Source: Magnolia sinica (lineage: Eukaryota > Streptophyta > Magnoliopsida > Magnoliales > Magnoliaceae). Taken from it: DNA of 64,000 nt. A program made the position numbers and the translations under genes. Below are positions 14,101-24,472 of the stretch, piece by piece. Every line of letters starts with the position of its first letter. Position 1 is the first letter of the stretch. Under the pieces are notes generated by a model. It worked only from the letters and a program-made list of their open reading frames with translations, ran no database searches and was not told where the DNA came from. Location of the stretch: assembly GCF_029962835.1 (NCBI RefSeq), contig NC_080582.1:22762032-22826031 (forward strand), read 5' to 3'.

Positions 14101-17100
14101 CAATTAAAGGCAGAGCCGGGCATAATCCGATTCGATCCGACCTGATTCAATCCGAACCGAAAGCCATAACTAGGTCGAACTGAATAAGCACACTCAGATT
14201 TGCCCATACATTGAGTGGACTTTGAATTAATGGTCAATCCGGACCGATCCAATCCCCACGACATTCTCCAATCCCTATAACGTACGTTCAACACGGTTTC
14301 ATATAATGTTGTCCAATTAAGATTGAGATATATTTCATTTTTAATTTGAAACCATAAAATAATATAAAAAATGAATGGCACGACTCAGCCTACGGAGCAC
14401 GGACCACCACGTGGCAGGAGAGTGGTATCCTCTCAACTGAGGCCTGGAGCACCGAGTCTGACACTTGTCACGCTCAAAATTGAAAATGGGATTGCGTGCT
14501 GAGTTACTCGGTACAATAGCTCTTATCATACTGAGTAAACTCTATTGGGCCCACCTTGAATATATGTGGTTTATCCACACCGTCCATCCGCTTTTAAAGA
14601 TCATTTTAGTCGTTGAAACCAAATTTGAAGTATATCCACACACCTCAACTGGACCATACCATATGAAACAGTAGAAGTATTGATTTCCACTGTTGAAACC
14701 TTTCTAAGGCACACAGTGATGTTTAATTTTCATCCAACCTGTTCAAAAGATTTAACAGAAATGGATGAAGGGAAAAAAACAAATTCTATCTTGATCTAAA
14801 ACTTCTGCGGCTACAGGAACTTTTCAAATTTAGAAGTTTAAATCACACGGTTTATATTGGTGTGGTCCAGTTGATACTTTTATAGCTTCATATTTTTAAC
14901 TAAAGCTCTAAAATTATTTGGAAAAATGGATGAACGGGTTAGATAAAATGCATTAATGAAGGTGAGACTCACAGAGTATACTCAGTACGCTTAGGGCACT
15001 GAGTTACTTAGTACGCAGTAAGCTACCTTTCACACCGATACTCTTGACTGATGGGTAGCAGGTAGGTAGCACGTACGTGTACCTTGCACTGCTGACTTTA
15101 ACAAGTTCTGTGGTCATGAGGGATGTGTTATATACAAACCGTCCATCCATTTGGCGGGCTCGTCTCGGTGCTTAAACAGGAAAATAAGACAGATCTAAAG
15201 ATCAAGCGGACTGCAATGCAAAAATGTAGTGGGGAGTCATGGAAGTTTCGGATCAATATGAAATTTGGTTTTCCTCTTCATCTATTAACAGATTGGACGG
15301 AGAATAAATGTTCTGGTGGGCCCTATGAATTTTTTAACAGTAAAAATCATTATCCATGGTGTGGTACATTTAAGCTTTGGATATGATTTATTTTTTCTCT
15401 AATACTCTAAAATCATCTCGAAAAATGGATGATCAGTATAAATATAATAAATACATCACTCTGGGGCTACGTAACTTTGTTCTCCTTTGGCCCGTTCTTA
15501 CAACTCGAAGCCTTGACGGTGTCTCTGGACGACCCTAGGTACACAAGTTTGACTGGAACAGAGGCAGACTCGATCCGACTCTGACTGAGTCGGTCTTGGT
15601 TCGGTTCAATCCAACCAAGATTCAGCTTGGATCGTGTCAGACCCGTTGGACTCAATCCTGAGTTAGATCGAGTTCCGATCAAGGTTTTAATAGTATTGGA
15701 TGGAGTTGAGTTCGACCTAACTTGGTCCGACTGGACTCAATGCCCACCTCTAATCAAAGGCCATGTTCTGAAATTTCTCAACGATCGGAATCCACGACTA
15801 TATTCACTTGAGTGTGGACCATTGCTAGACTCAAGTTTCAAAGTTCAATGGTCCATTTGAACGGTTTAGATAGCATATACACGTCATGGTGGGCCTTACT
15901 TATGTGTAGTAACAATCGTAGGAACATATGTTACGATTCCCCATAATCAGTAAACGTGGCATTTTACTACTGTCCATCCACAGCAACATCCAAAGAGACG
16001 TGGAGTGCGTGTTGAACCCAACAGATAGCTACCTGGTGTAAAAACTGTGTAGGGCCCAATTTACTGTATGTGTTTAAGTGCTAGAGCTAGGCATCCAGTG
16101 GAGTCTGACAGAGTTATGGCTCACCCGACCCGATTCGGTTTTGAAATACGCCTAGCTCGAATTGAGCCCGATTCAATATCGAGTCCAGCATGCCTAACTA
16201 GATCTAGAGTCCAAGACTAGTTGAACTAATTCAGACCAAGTTTGACCCAGACATAAATATTGAGTCAGGTTGAGCCGGCACCAAATCAAGTTGGATGTAA
16301 TAAGTATACACGAGCTGAAATCACAACTCAAAACCTATATTCACTTGTTAGAATTGCAGCTTCTATATCAACTACACTCATCTTATATTTGAAACGGTTA
16401 TTCTTTTTTTTTTTTTTTTTTTTTCAAAAGATACATATGTACCAGTCGAGTTTTAGATTGAGTCATGACTCCGACTCGACTTTGAATCCGGACTGATTAA
16501 AGCCAACTCGATTTGGACCAAGTCACCCACTCAGTTTAGATCGAGTTGGACAAGTTAAGTTTACCGAGTCGAATAGTCGCGTCATTTTGAGAAATTAGAG
16601 CTCGGGTCGACCAAACCACGGGAAACAGTGGGATAAAAACATCCACCGTCAAAACTTTCCTAACGCATACGGTAATTTGCATTTGTCTTCCACCGTGTTC
16701 ATGAGGTCACACAGACCCGATGAAGGGAAAATACAAATACCAGCTTGATCCAAAACTTCTGCGGCCTCCATGGAGTTTTGGACAATAGGCATTCAATCCC
16801 CACGTCTTCCTCTTGTGTGGTCCACTTGAGTATTGGATGTGGATCAATTTTGAGCTCATGCCCTAAAATGAACTACAAAAACGGATGAACGGCTTGGATT
16901 AAACACATACATCGTGGTGGCCCCAAAGAGTCCTTACAGCATGTAGCCACGTGGCGCTTGGGGTTCACCACGCAATCCGCGTCTCATCGCAAGAATGAGA
17001 GAGAGAACTGCACCACTCTCTGTTGTGCAAGGCGTTTTGAGCCGTTAGATGAATTAAGTGGGGCGATTAAAAATAAATATTTAATACATCCAACGGCTGA

Positions 17101-17438
17101 GATCGCCTTGCGGAGTGGTGCAGGCAACGATCAGTTTCTTTTTCAGATTATTCGTACCTTTGGGAGAGTCTTTCCTTGAAGGTGGAACGGTCGACGCGAT
17201 TCCAACGGACGGATTGAGTAATAATCCAATAGAAACCGAACCAAACCTCTGCAGCAAACACACCAATCCAAACCCATCTTCCTTCTCCTTTCCTTGGAAT
17301 ATGAGTTGCTCTATACGCCCATATCATACAAATGCCCAAAAACATACAGATAACATACAACCTATATGCAATCCTACCCGTTGCTTCTCTCGTTTCAAAG
17401 AGAGGCAGATACCCATCTCCTCTCCTTTCACTTCCCAT
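2511..17438 (-). CDS. CSLE: Cellulose synthase-like protein E (CslE), eight exons, last exon with a frame conflict
   Basis: Family GT2 membrane glycosyltransferase; CslE proteins are thought to make a cell-wall or other beta-glycan in endomembranes, but the product is not settled. Exons (minus): 17438-17158, 10888-10570, 8333-8193, 6791-6657, 6200-5988, 5374-5147, 4158-3811, and 3043 or 3035 to 2511. All introns are GT-AG and the phases agree. With the last exon from 3035 the protein is about 729 residues, the usual family length. Visible parts are two N-terminal membrane helices (about residues 25-85), LSDDGGS (D142-D143), VDCD (D309, D311), VEDVITG (D450), QHKRW (488-492) and several C-terminal helices. 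All catalytic motifs are present. The last exon read from the best acceptor (3043) hits an early stop; the acceptor 8 bases downstream restores the frame. Either a 10-base deletion compensated by splicing, or a recent pseudogene. Confidence 0.88.
3756..3806. repeat. (GA)n microsatellite, 51 bp, at the intron 7 donor
   Basis: Pure GA repeat on plus, CT on the gene's sense strand. It begins four bases inside CslE intron 7 (3044-3810), immediately after donor gtaa. Confidence 0.95.
3811..4158 (-). CDS. CSLE: CslE exon 7 (VED and QxxRW motifs)
   Basis: Reads [29 protein letters not shown] and membrane segments, ending GISLFPS before donor gtaact. The VED aspartate is the catalytic base region and QHKRW is the acceptor/product-binding motif. 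116 codons. Confidence 0.9.
4682..4714. repeat. (GA)n microsatellite, 33 bp
   Basis: Uninterrupted GA dinucleotide tract inside CslE intron 6. Confidence 0.95.
5096..5145. repeat. (GA)n microsatellite, 50 bp, forming part of the intron 6 donor
   Basis: On the sense strand the exon ends GAG and the intron starts gtctctct, so the tract supplies the T of the GT donor. Pure dinucleotide repeat. Confidence 0.95.
5147..5374 (-). CDS. CSLE: CslE exon 6
   Basis: Reads [31 protein letters not shown] and ends [12 protein letters not shown] before donor gt, whose T is already part of a (CT)n tract. 76 codons, acceptor atgtag with exon start at 5374. Confidence 0.9.
5988..6200 (-). CDS. CSLE: CslE exon 5 (DxD-containing)
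   Basis: Reads [10 protein letters not shown], then [13 protein letters not shown] and EIAYVQFPQ, ending MKIISE before donor gtgggt. The DCD motif is the metal/UDP-sugar-binding DxD of the family. 71 codons, acceptor tgcag. Confidence 0.9.
6657..6791 (-). CDS. CSLE: CslE exon 4
   Basis: Short exon of 45 codons that is easy to miss. It reads [12 protein letters not shown], then [14 protein letters not shown] and [10 protein letters not shown], all family hallmarks. Acceptor acag (AG at 6793-6792) and donor gtaatc are present, and it is phase 0 on both sides. Confidence 0.88.
6792..8192 (-). other. CslE intron 3, including a local duplication
   Basis: 1401-bp intron between exons 3 and 4. Apart from the tandem duplication at 7244-7533 it shows only AT-rich unique-looking sequence. 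Confidence 0.7.
7244..7533. repeat. Tandem duplication, about 139-150 bp unit, two copies plus a diverged third
   Basis: Copies at 7244-7382 and 7383-7533 both start aaggattacgct and end cacccaggtcatt with few differences; the second has about 12 extra bases. A weaker third partial copy lies at about 7628-7700 (words tctatttcaccgag and gttatgcctttcatgc). Confidence 0.85.
8193..8333 (-). CDS. CSLE: CslE exon 3
   Basis: Hand translation gives [10 protein letters not shown], then [16 protein letters not shown] and a C-terminal HQPILQ before donor gtatat. Acceptor tag at 8336-8334. 141 bases, 47 codons, in phase on both sides. A longer open frame over the same bases reads in the wrong phase and is not the product. 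Confidence 0.88.
9350..9872. mobile_element. Palindromic MITE with long terminal inverted repeats (Mutator-like type), in CslE intron 2
   Basis: The left end (ggattcgataatgacc) and right end (reverse complement ggattcggtagtgacc) are inverted repeats that stay alignable for over 100 bases. They include the common word gccccaccatgat and ccatccatttttccagctca. No coding capacity. A 9-bp target duplication is not recognisable here. Confidence 0.65.
10570..10888 (-). CDS. CSLE: CslE exon 2 (start of GT2 catalytic domain)
   Basis: Begins with the last base of the split Arg codon and reads [17 protein letters not shown], then [11 protein letters not shown] (nucleotide-sugar-binding aspartates). It ends EAEEWWAMK before donor gtaag. 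Acceptor ag at 10890-10889; 319 bases, in phase with exon 1. Confidence 0.9.
12562..12769. mobile_element. Short MITE with GCCTGTTTGGC ends
   Basis: gcctgtttggc near 12564 and gccaaacagac at 12757-12767 are inverted repeats bounding about 205 bases without coding capacity. The GGGCCTGTTTGG start is typical of hAT-type MITEs in plants; target duplication not resolved. Confidence 0.5.
12843..13060. mobile_element. hAT-like MITE fragment starting GGGCCTGTTTGGGA
   Basis: Begins gggcctgtttgggagcgtgg and contains tttgaatttaattactaaat near 13000. A second copy with the same order of words is at about 24282-24472. The right end is not defined. Confidence 0.45.
17158..17438 (-). CDS. CSLE: CslE exon 1 (N-terminal membrane domain)
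   Basis: Starts at the ATG at 17438 ([16 protein letters not shown]) and contains two hydrophobic helices with the family word YRATHIPR between them. It ends [15 protein letters not shown] plus AG of a split Arg codon, before donor gtacga. 281 bases, ends in phase 2. A CT/GA-rich leader lies directly upstream of the ATG. Confidence 0.88.
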
Positions 17439-19026
17439 CTCTCTCCCTCTCTCTCAGGAAGCTTTTGGATTGAGAAAATTTTTGATACTCTGGCAGAGTG
17501 CGATGGATGATACGCAGGCACTTCGAATCTAAGTGCATAAATAGCATACAAAAGTCAAATTAAACCGGTCAAATTATGCTACCTTACGTGAGGGTCAGTG
17601 GTCTGCACACTTTTTCTCTTTTTTAATTTGGGTTAGTATATGACATGTATATGACGTTAGAGTGCCAGCACAACTAAAATTTTCTTTTTTGGGCTGGAGG
17701 CCGGATGTAATGCATGGAGCCACAACCAGACAAAAATAAAAAATAAAAAATAAAAGATAAAACCTACTCTGCATCGTGCCTTATTTTAGTGTAATTCAGC
17801 CTCTAAATTGACTATGCTATCCTTGTACAATACTTTTATTACAACCTCAATTTAAAAATTGAAGAAGCCTTTAGAAAGTTGAAATGGGCTCACTTGCATT
17901 AACTTCATCGATCGATTCTGTCCATCAGTTTTTTCATCTCCTTTTATATCATTGGACTAAAAAAAGATAGTGAATTCGAGTGGTAGGTGGTTCGTAAAAA
18001 GTCTCAGTAGTGAGTAAAATATGAACCATTAAATGGAATCTAGATAATTTGGACCACTTAATTATTTGATATGCTTCATTTTATAGGCTCCTCATATAAT
18101 AATTTGTACATTTGAACTAACGGTGTCGATCATCAATAAAATAAAATAAAAAATTTGTGGCCGGCTCACTGTGCGGGCTCACCTTGGCGTTTGATCAGTA
18201 ATTGCCATTGAGATGAAATAGTTGAGTGAAACTTCAGTCTTATGCAAGATGGTGCAACCCTTTCTATGGGGCCCACCTTTTTGTATGTATTCTATATCGC
18301 GACATCCATACTTTTTTAGAAAATGGACCATACCAAACATTAGTTATTGAACATACCACCATTAAAAAAACTTCTTAGTGTGCACGTAAATGCCTTTATT
18401 GCAAATGTCCCATCCAATATGTTGATAAATAAGGTCACATAAGCATGGTTGATAAGGTCACGTAAGCATGGATGAAGGGGAAAAATAAATACGAGCTTCG
18501 TTTAGAACTTTTGTGCCACATTAATGATCAATCACCATTGTTTCCTACGGCATGACCCGCCTTATAATCAGATCTCTTGAATTTTTTGAATAACACCCTA
18601 AAATGACTTAGAAAAATGCATGGATGATGTTGATACATAATGAATACATCTAAGTGCGGCCCATGTTAAGAGGTGTACTATCATTGTTGAGTTTAGGGTT
18701 GCAATGTCTTTCGTGAGCCCATGGAAGCATACTAGTAACTCAATGTACCGAGTAAACTATGTGTGGCCCACCTTGATTTATATATTTTATCCCCTCCATC
18801 CATCCATTTTAGAATATAATTTTAGTGCTTCAGCTAAAAATAGAGCATATCTGAAACTCTAGTGAACCACATCATAAGAAAGTGTTCAATGAAGTCTACT
18901 GCTAAAATTATTATTCTAATTGTTTCTTTCCATGTGTTTTGTTTTTTACACTCATAAAAGACACTAAAAAAATTTGATGGATAGCATGGATAAACCACAT
19001 GCATTCACTGTTCGCCGGGGATGGAC
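17439..19026. other. Region upstream of CslE, no gene
   Basis: Contains the 5' UTR and promoter side of the CslE gene and then degenerate palindromic-MITE fragments at about 18245-18690 and 18750-19015 (words gggcccacc, atccatccatttt). No coding domain was seen on either strand. Confidence 0.5.
17535..17545 (-). promoter_or_regulatory. Candidate TATA element of the CslE gene
   Basis: The minus strand reads gctatttatgc about 95 bases upstream of the ATG at 17438, placing a start site near 17510 and a short CT/GA-rich 5' UTR. Weak, position-based call. Confidence 0.3.
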
Positions 19027-22000
19027 TTCAACATATGTTCAAAGGAGTTACAGTGTAAGTTAGTGTCGGTCGATGTACGTCGGTATGAGGTTTAATTGTT
19101 TGCAGAGTGTCCATAATACAACATCTTCTCAAGTGAATATGCACCCTCTCATAATCTGGTGAAAGCATTTGATTTTTGTTTGAAGGGATTGCAGTGCAAG
19201 TTTAAGTGGATTGGTGTTATTTTAGGGGTTCGGTATGTTCTAGTGAATGTCAGTGTAGGTTTTCATTATTTCCAGAGTGTTATACCCTGATCTGATGTCA
19301 ACCCAAGTGGATACGCACCAACTCCTATTTCAATGAAAGCGTTTGACGTGTGTTCAAAGGGGATGCAGTGCAAGTTGGAGTAAATTGGTACTATTTTAAG
19401 GGGTCGGTGTGGACTTCAAGTGTTTTTGGAGTGTCCATATCCTGATGTGACATCTTATCAAGTGGATATGTACCCACTTGTAGTTCAATGAAAGTGTTTG
19501 ACATGCACTTGAAGGGACTGCAGTGCAAGTCGGAGTGGATCGGTGTTATTTTAGGCGTTCGGTGTGGGTCAGTGTTCGTCGATGTGGACTTTGATGTTTT
19601 TGGAGTCTCCGTACCCTGATATAGCATCTTATAAAGTGGATACTCTCCACTCGTAATTTGGTGAAAGCGTTCGACATGCATTCGAATGGACTGTAGTGCA
19701 AGTTAGAGTGGATTAACACTATTTTAAGGGTTTTGTGTGCACTGGTGTAGGGTTCAAGTATATCCAAAGTCTTTGCACCCTAATGTAACATCTTCTTAAT
19801 TGGATATGCACCCATGTTTAATTTGGCGAAAGGGATTCAACGTGTTTTCAAATAGGGTGCAATAGAAGTCGGAGTAGATAGGTGTTATCAGATTAGGTTA
19901 GTCGATGTTCATCGATATAGGCTTCAAGTATTTTCGAAGAATCCATACCCTAATGCAGCGTCTTCTTAAGTGGATACACACCTACTTGTAGTTTAGTGAA
20001 AATATTCGACATGTGCTCAAATGCGCTGCTATGCAAGTTGGAGTGGAATGGTGTTATTTTAAGGTTCGGTGTACGTCGATGTGTGTTGGTGCGGGCTTCG
20101 AGTGTTTCTGAACTGTCCATACCCTAATGTAGCATCTTCTCAAGTGGATACACACCCACTCGTAGATCAGTGAAAGTGTTCGATGTGCGTTCGCAGGGCT
20201 ACAGTGCAAGTCGAAGTGGATTAATATTATTTTAGGAGTTCAATGTGGGTCATTGTGCGTCGATGTGGGCTTCGAGTGTTTCCAAAGTGTACGTACCCTA
20301 AAGTAGTATCTTTTTAAGTGGATATGCATCCACTCATAATTCAGTGAAAGCATTTGACGTACGCTCAAAGGGGTTTTAGTGTAAGTCAGAGTAAATTAGT
20401 GTTATTTTAGGGATTCAGTGTGGGTCAATATACGTCCGTGTGAGCTTTGAGTATCTCTGAAGTGTCTATACTCTGATGCAGCGTCTTCTCAAGTGGATAC
20501 ATACCCACTCATAGTTTAGTGAAAGCGTTCGACATGCACTCAAAGGGGTTAAGTGCAAGTCAGAGTGGAATGGTGTTATTTTAGGGATTCGGTGTGGGCT
20601 TTGAGTGCTTTCGGACTGTCCGTACCCTAATGCAGTGTCTTCTTATGTGGATATGCACCCACTCATAGTTCAGTGAAAGCATTCAATATGCGCTCGAAGG
20701 GGCTACAGTACAAGTCGGAGTGGGTCAGTGTTAATTTAAGAGCTCGGTATGGTTTAATGTGCGTCGGTGTGGACTTTAAGTATTTTCGGAGTGTTCATAC
20801 CCTAAAGCAGTGTCTTCTTAAGTGGATACGCACCCACTCATAGTTCAGTAAAAGCATTTGAAATATGCTCGAAGGGGCTGTTGTGCAAGTCGAAGTAAAT
20901 CAGTGCTATTTAAGGGGTTCGGTGTGGGTCAGTGTGAGCTTAGAGTCTCTCCAAAGTGTTCGTACCCAGATGTAACGTATTCTCAAGTGCATATACATAC
21001 ACTCGTAGTTCGGTGAAAACATTTGACCTGCGCTCGAAGGGGTTGTAGTGCGAGTTGGAGTAAATCAATGTTATTTTAGAGGTCTAATGTTGGTATGCGT
21101 TGGTGTGGGCTTCGAGTGTCTCAAGAGTGTCCGTACCTTGATGCAACGTCTTCTCAAGTTGATATGCACCCACTCATAGTTCAATGAATGTGTTCGACGT
21201 GCACTCAAAGGAGTTAGAGTGCAAGTTGGAGTGGACCAGTACTATTTTAGAGGTTTAATGTGGGTCAGCGTGCGTCAGTGTGGGCTTCAAGTATTTCCGG
21301 AGTATCTGTACCCTAATGCAGTGTTTTCTCAAGTGGATACGCACCCACTTATAGCTTGGCGAAAGTGTTCGACATGTGCTCAAATGGGTTGTGGTGCAAT
21401 TTGGAGTAAATCAATGTTATTTTAGGGGCTCGGTGTGTGTTAGTGTAGGCTTCGATTGTTTCTGCAATGTTTGTACCCTAATGTAGCGTCTAGTCAAGTG
21501 GATAGGCACCCATTCGTAGTTTGGTCAAAGCGTTTGATGTGCGCTTGAAAGGGTTGCAGTACAAGTCGAAGTGGATCGATGTTATTTTAAGGATTTGGTA
21601 TGAGGTGGTGTGCGTCGGTGTGGAAATCGAGTGTTTTCGAAGTGTTCATACCCTGATGCAATGTCTTCTTAAGTGGATATGCAACCACTCGTAATTTGAT
21701 CAAAGCGTTCGACGTTCACTCGAAGGAGTTGTAGTATAAGTCAGAGTGGATCAGTGTTATTTTAAGAGTTTGATGTGAGTTGGTGTTCGTTGGTGTGAGC
21801 ATCGAGTGTTTTCAAAGTGTCCGCACCATAATGCAGTTTCTTCTCTAGTGGATACGCACCCACCTGTAGTTCGGTGAAAGCATTCGACGTGCGCTTGAAG
21901 GGGTTGCAATCCAAGTTAGAGTAGATTGATACTATTTTATGGATTCGGTGTGGGTCAGTGTGCATTGGTGTAAGCTTCGATTGTTTCCGGAGTATTTGTA

Positions 22001-22230
22001 CCTTGATGTAGCGTATTCTCAAGTGGATATGCACCTACTCATACTTCGGTTCAAGCATTTGATGGGCGCTCAAATGGGTTGCAGTGTAAGTCAAAGTGGA
22101 TCTATACTATTTTAGAGGTTCAATGTGGGTCGATATGGGCTTCGATTGTTTTTAGAGTATCCGTGCTCTGATATAACGTCTTCTCAAGTAGATAGGCACC
22201 CACTCATAGTTCGGTGAAAGCGTTTGATGG
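19027..22230. repeat. Diverged satellite array, about 175-bp unit, roughly 18-19 copies
   Basis: The landmark tctcaagtggatac followed by cacccactcgtag recurs near 19130, 19303, 19460, 19634, 19798, 19968, 20142, 20316, 20491, 20645, 20820, 20984, 21155, 21331, 21495, 21670, 21846, 22020 and 22187. Spacing is mostly 164-176 bases. Each unit also carries gtgcaagtcggagtggat, ggtgttattttagg and cgtcggtgtgggcttcgag. Copies differ at many positions, with transitions at CG sites common. No protein-coding logic seen. Confidence 0.93.
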
Positions 22231-22379
22231 CATTTAAACATGAAGATGAAGCCTAGTAAAGTTTCAACGGTAGCATTTCTTTTCCCAAATTTCCTCACAA
22301 GTGGCTCACTTGAGTTTTGGATCCACTTCATTTTATTTTTTATTTTTGTCCTAAAATGGGATGCGGATTGCGTCCTACC

Positions 22380-22795
22380 CCCACCTGTCTCTAGCTATGG
22401 ACGAGCAAGAGCTTTGAGTGGCCACCATGATGTATGGGTCGTATCCACACCGTCCATCCATCTTTCCCTATCATCCAAAGCTCGAGTCGACTACACAATG
22501 GAGATTAAACTCTTACGGTTGAAAACTTCTTAGGGACCACAGAAGTTTTGGAAGGAGCTGATATTTGTATATGTAACTTTAAGAATAGGTTGGATAGCAA
22601 ATAAACATCACGGTACGCCCTAGAAAAGTTTCAACGGTGAGAATCATTATCACTGCGCTTCCTGTGGTGTGGTCCACTTGAGCCTTGCATATGAGCCCTA
22701 AAATGATATGTAAAAACAGAGGGATGGTGTAAATAAGACCCATACACCACGGTGGCCACTCAAAGCTCCTGCCCGTTCCCAGCTGGAGATGGGTC
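22380..22795. mobile_element. Palindromic MITE of the CCGTCCATCC family
   Basis: The left part (gagctttgagtggccacc, then atgatgtatgggtc and the CCGTCCATCC word) is mirrored near 22735-22800 as ggtggccactcaaagctcct. About 415 bases, no coding capacity. Ends are approximate. Confidence 0.55.
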
Positions 22796-23015
22796 CCCTG
22801 AGATGATCTCTCAAAACAGATGAACGGGATGAGATTTTCACAAATATCACGGTGGTCCCCACCTAGCATCCCAATGTAGAACTTCCTGTGAACCGACAAT
22901 CCAGGTCACTTCCGACCAGTTCTGAGATCTCTGCACAGGAGCTAGGGTCACTACCGATCCAAATCCTTGGATTGGAGTTGGGGTACACGTGGCAATCATC
23001 TGGATGCAAATGACA

Positions 23016-23553
23016 GGAAACGGATTGGCTACTCCCCCTGCCACCAGCCACTGGCTGATGGTCATTACTCTATGGGCCCTACCATGATGTATGTGTTTCA
23101 TCCATTCCGTCCATTTATTTTTCAAGATCATTTTATGGTATGAGACCAAAAATGAGGTATATCCCAATCTCAAGTGGACTACATTACAGGAAACAGTGTT
23201 GAATGAGCGTTGACCATTAAAACTTTTTTGGGGGCCATAAAAGTTTTGGATCAGGCTGATATTTATTTTTTTTCCCTTCATCTGGGCATGTATGACCTAA
23301 TCAACAGATTGGATGTCAAATAAACAGTACAGTGAGACTTAGGATGATTTTAATGGTGGATATTCAATCACTATTGTTTTCCTGTGGTGTGGTCCACCTG
23401 AGATTTACATCCTCTCATTTTTCGGACATAGCTCTAAAGTGATCTTTAAAAATGGATGAACGAAATGGATGAAACACATACATCATGGTGGGGCCCACAG
23501 ATCACCGACCACCAGCCACGGGGCTGATGGCAGGGGTTAGCCAATCCGTTTCC
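23016..23553. mobile_element. Mutator-like MITE with long inverted repeats and 9-bp target duplication
   Basis: Starts ggaaacggattggcta and ends tagccaatccgtttcc. The inverted repeats continue through cagccactggctgatgg-like words and gggccctaccatgatgtat / atacatcatggtggggccc. Flanks are caaatgaca (23007-23015) and catatgaca (23554-23562), a 9-bp duplication with one mismatch, the length typical of Mutator elements. No open frame of note; non-autonomous. Confidence 0.78.
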
Positions 23554-23562
23554 CATATGACA

Positions 23563-24472
23563 TTTGATACGCCGGCACTGTTTCCAAGTCATGTTCCCAA
23601 GATCCGGAATGCACTTAGAAACTGTACACGTGGCATATATTAACTCAAGTTTAACCGTCTAGATTTGAGATCCTATTGTTTTCAAGTCATAATCCCAAAA
23701 TCAGATTGTTTGAATAACCCTAGCCTCTGATTCTTAGACACTTGATTGTGACCATTGGACCGTTCTATATTTATATTATTAACTGTCCAATAAATGACCA
23801 TCAATCCGGCACTCTGAAAAAGAAATAAGCTTAATTTTTTAGTTTATAATGCATCCATGATGCGTAACACAATTTCGACCGTTTAATTTAGTAACGATAC
23901 ACCACGTGTACAATTATAAAGTGCCTGGATATCATCCATACACCTATCGAGGGTGTCAGAGCCCCCGTCTGGGAGTGGATGCTACCTACCGGTGCGGATT
24001 GCGTACTGATTACTATGTGGGCCACCGTGATTTTAGCCGATAATTTTAATAATTGAGTCTTAAAATGAATTATATCAAAAACTCAATTGGGCCACACCAC
24101 AGGAAAAACGGTGAATGCAACGTCTGCCGTGGAAAATTTATCAGGGCCATAGAAGTTTTGGATGAAGCTGATATTTGTGTTCTTCCTTTGCTTATTTCTA
24201 TGTTAGCTTATGAGTACACTGGTGGATGATAAATAAACATCACTGTAAGCCCTGGGAAAGTTTCAACACTGTAAATCATTAGGCCGGTTTGGGAGAGTGG
24301 ATTTGGAATCCCTGGACTCCGAACCTTTAGATATAAAACTCATGGATTTGAAATTCTCCTTTTGTGTTTGGCATCTTCAGATTGGGAATCAACTTGAATC
24401 CAAAAGTAGCTGCGCATATATATTGTATATTTACAAGGTTTGAATTTAATTACTAAATTAACTTAATACCAA
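23563..24472. other. Intergenic stretch with a truncated hAT-like MITE
   Basis: Unique-looking AT-rich DNA, then a fragment of the palindromic MITE family (about 24010-24275), then a hAT-like MITE fragment from about 24282 (ccggtttgggagagtgg). The fragment is cut off where the gypsy LTR starts at 24473. Confidence 0.5.

Larger units (their letters stand above)
10889..17157 (-). other. CslE intron 1, 6.27 kb, filled with MITE debris
   Basis: Donor gtacga at 17157, acceptor ctag at 10890-10889. Inside are degenerate copies of the GTGGGGCCCAC/CCGTCCATCC palindromic MITE family (about 12230-12545, 13200-13550, 13755-14000, 14525-14985, 15105-15450, 16610-16935), GGGCCTGTTTGG-type MITEs and a T21 run (16404-16424). 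No coding sequence was recognised. Confidence 0.7.

Noticed and set aside
17115..17510. Plus-strand open frame opposite CslE exon 1
   Set aside because: Antisense shadow of a conserved coding exon, no domain.
19027..22230. Functional centromere call for the 175-bp array
   Set aside because: Only about 3.2 kb, strongly diverged and beside a gene; unit length alone is not enough.
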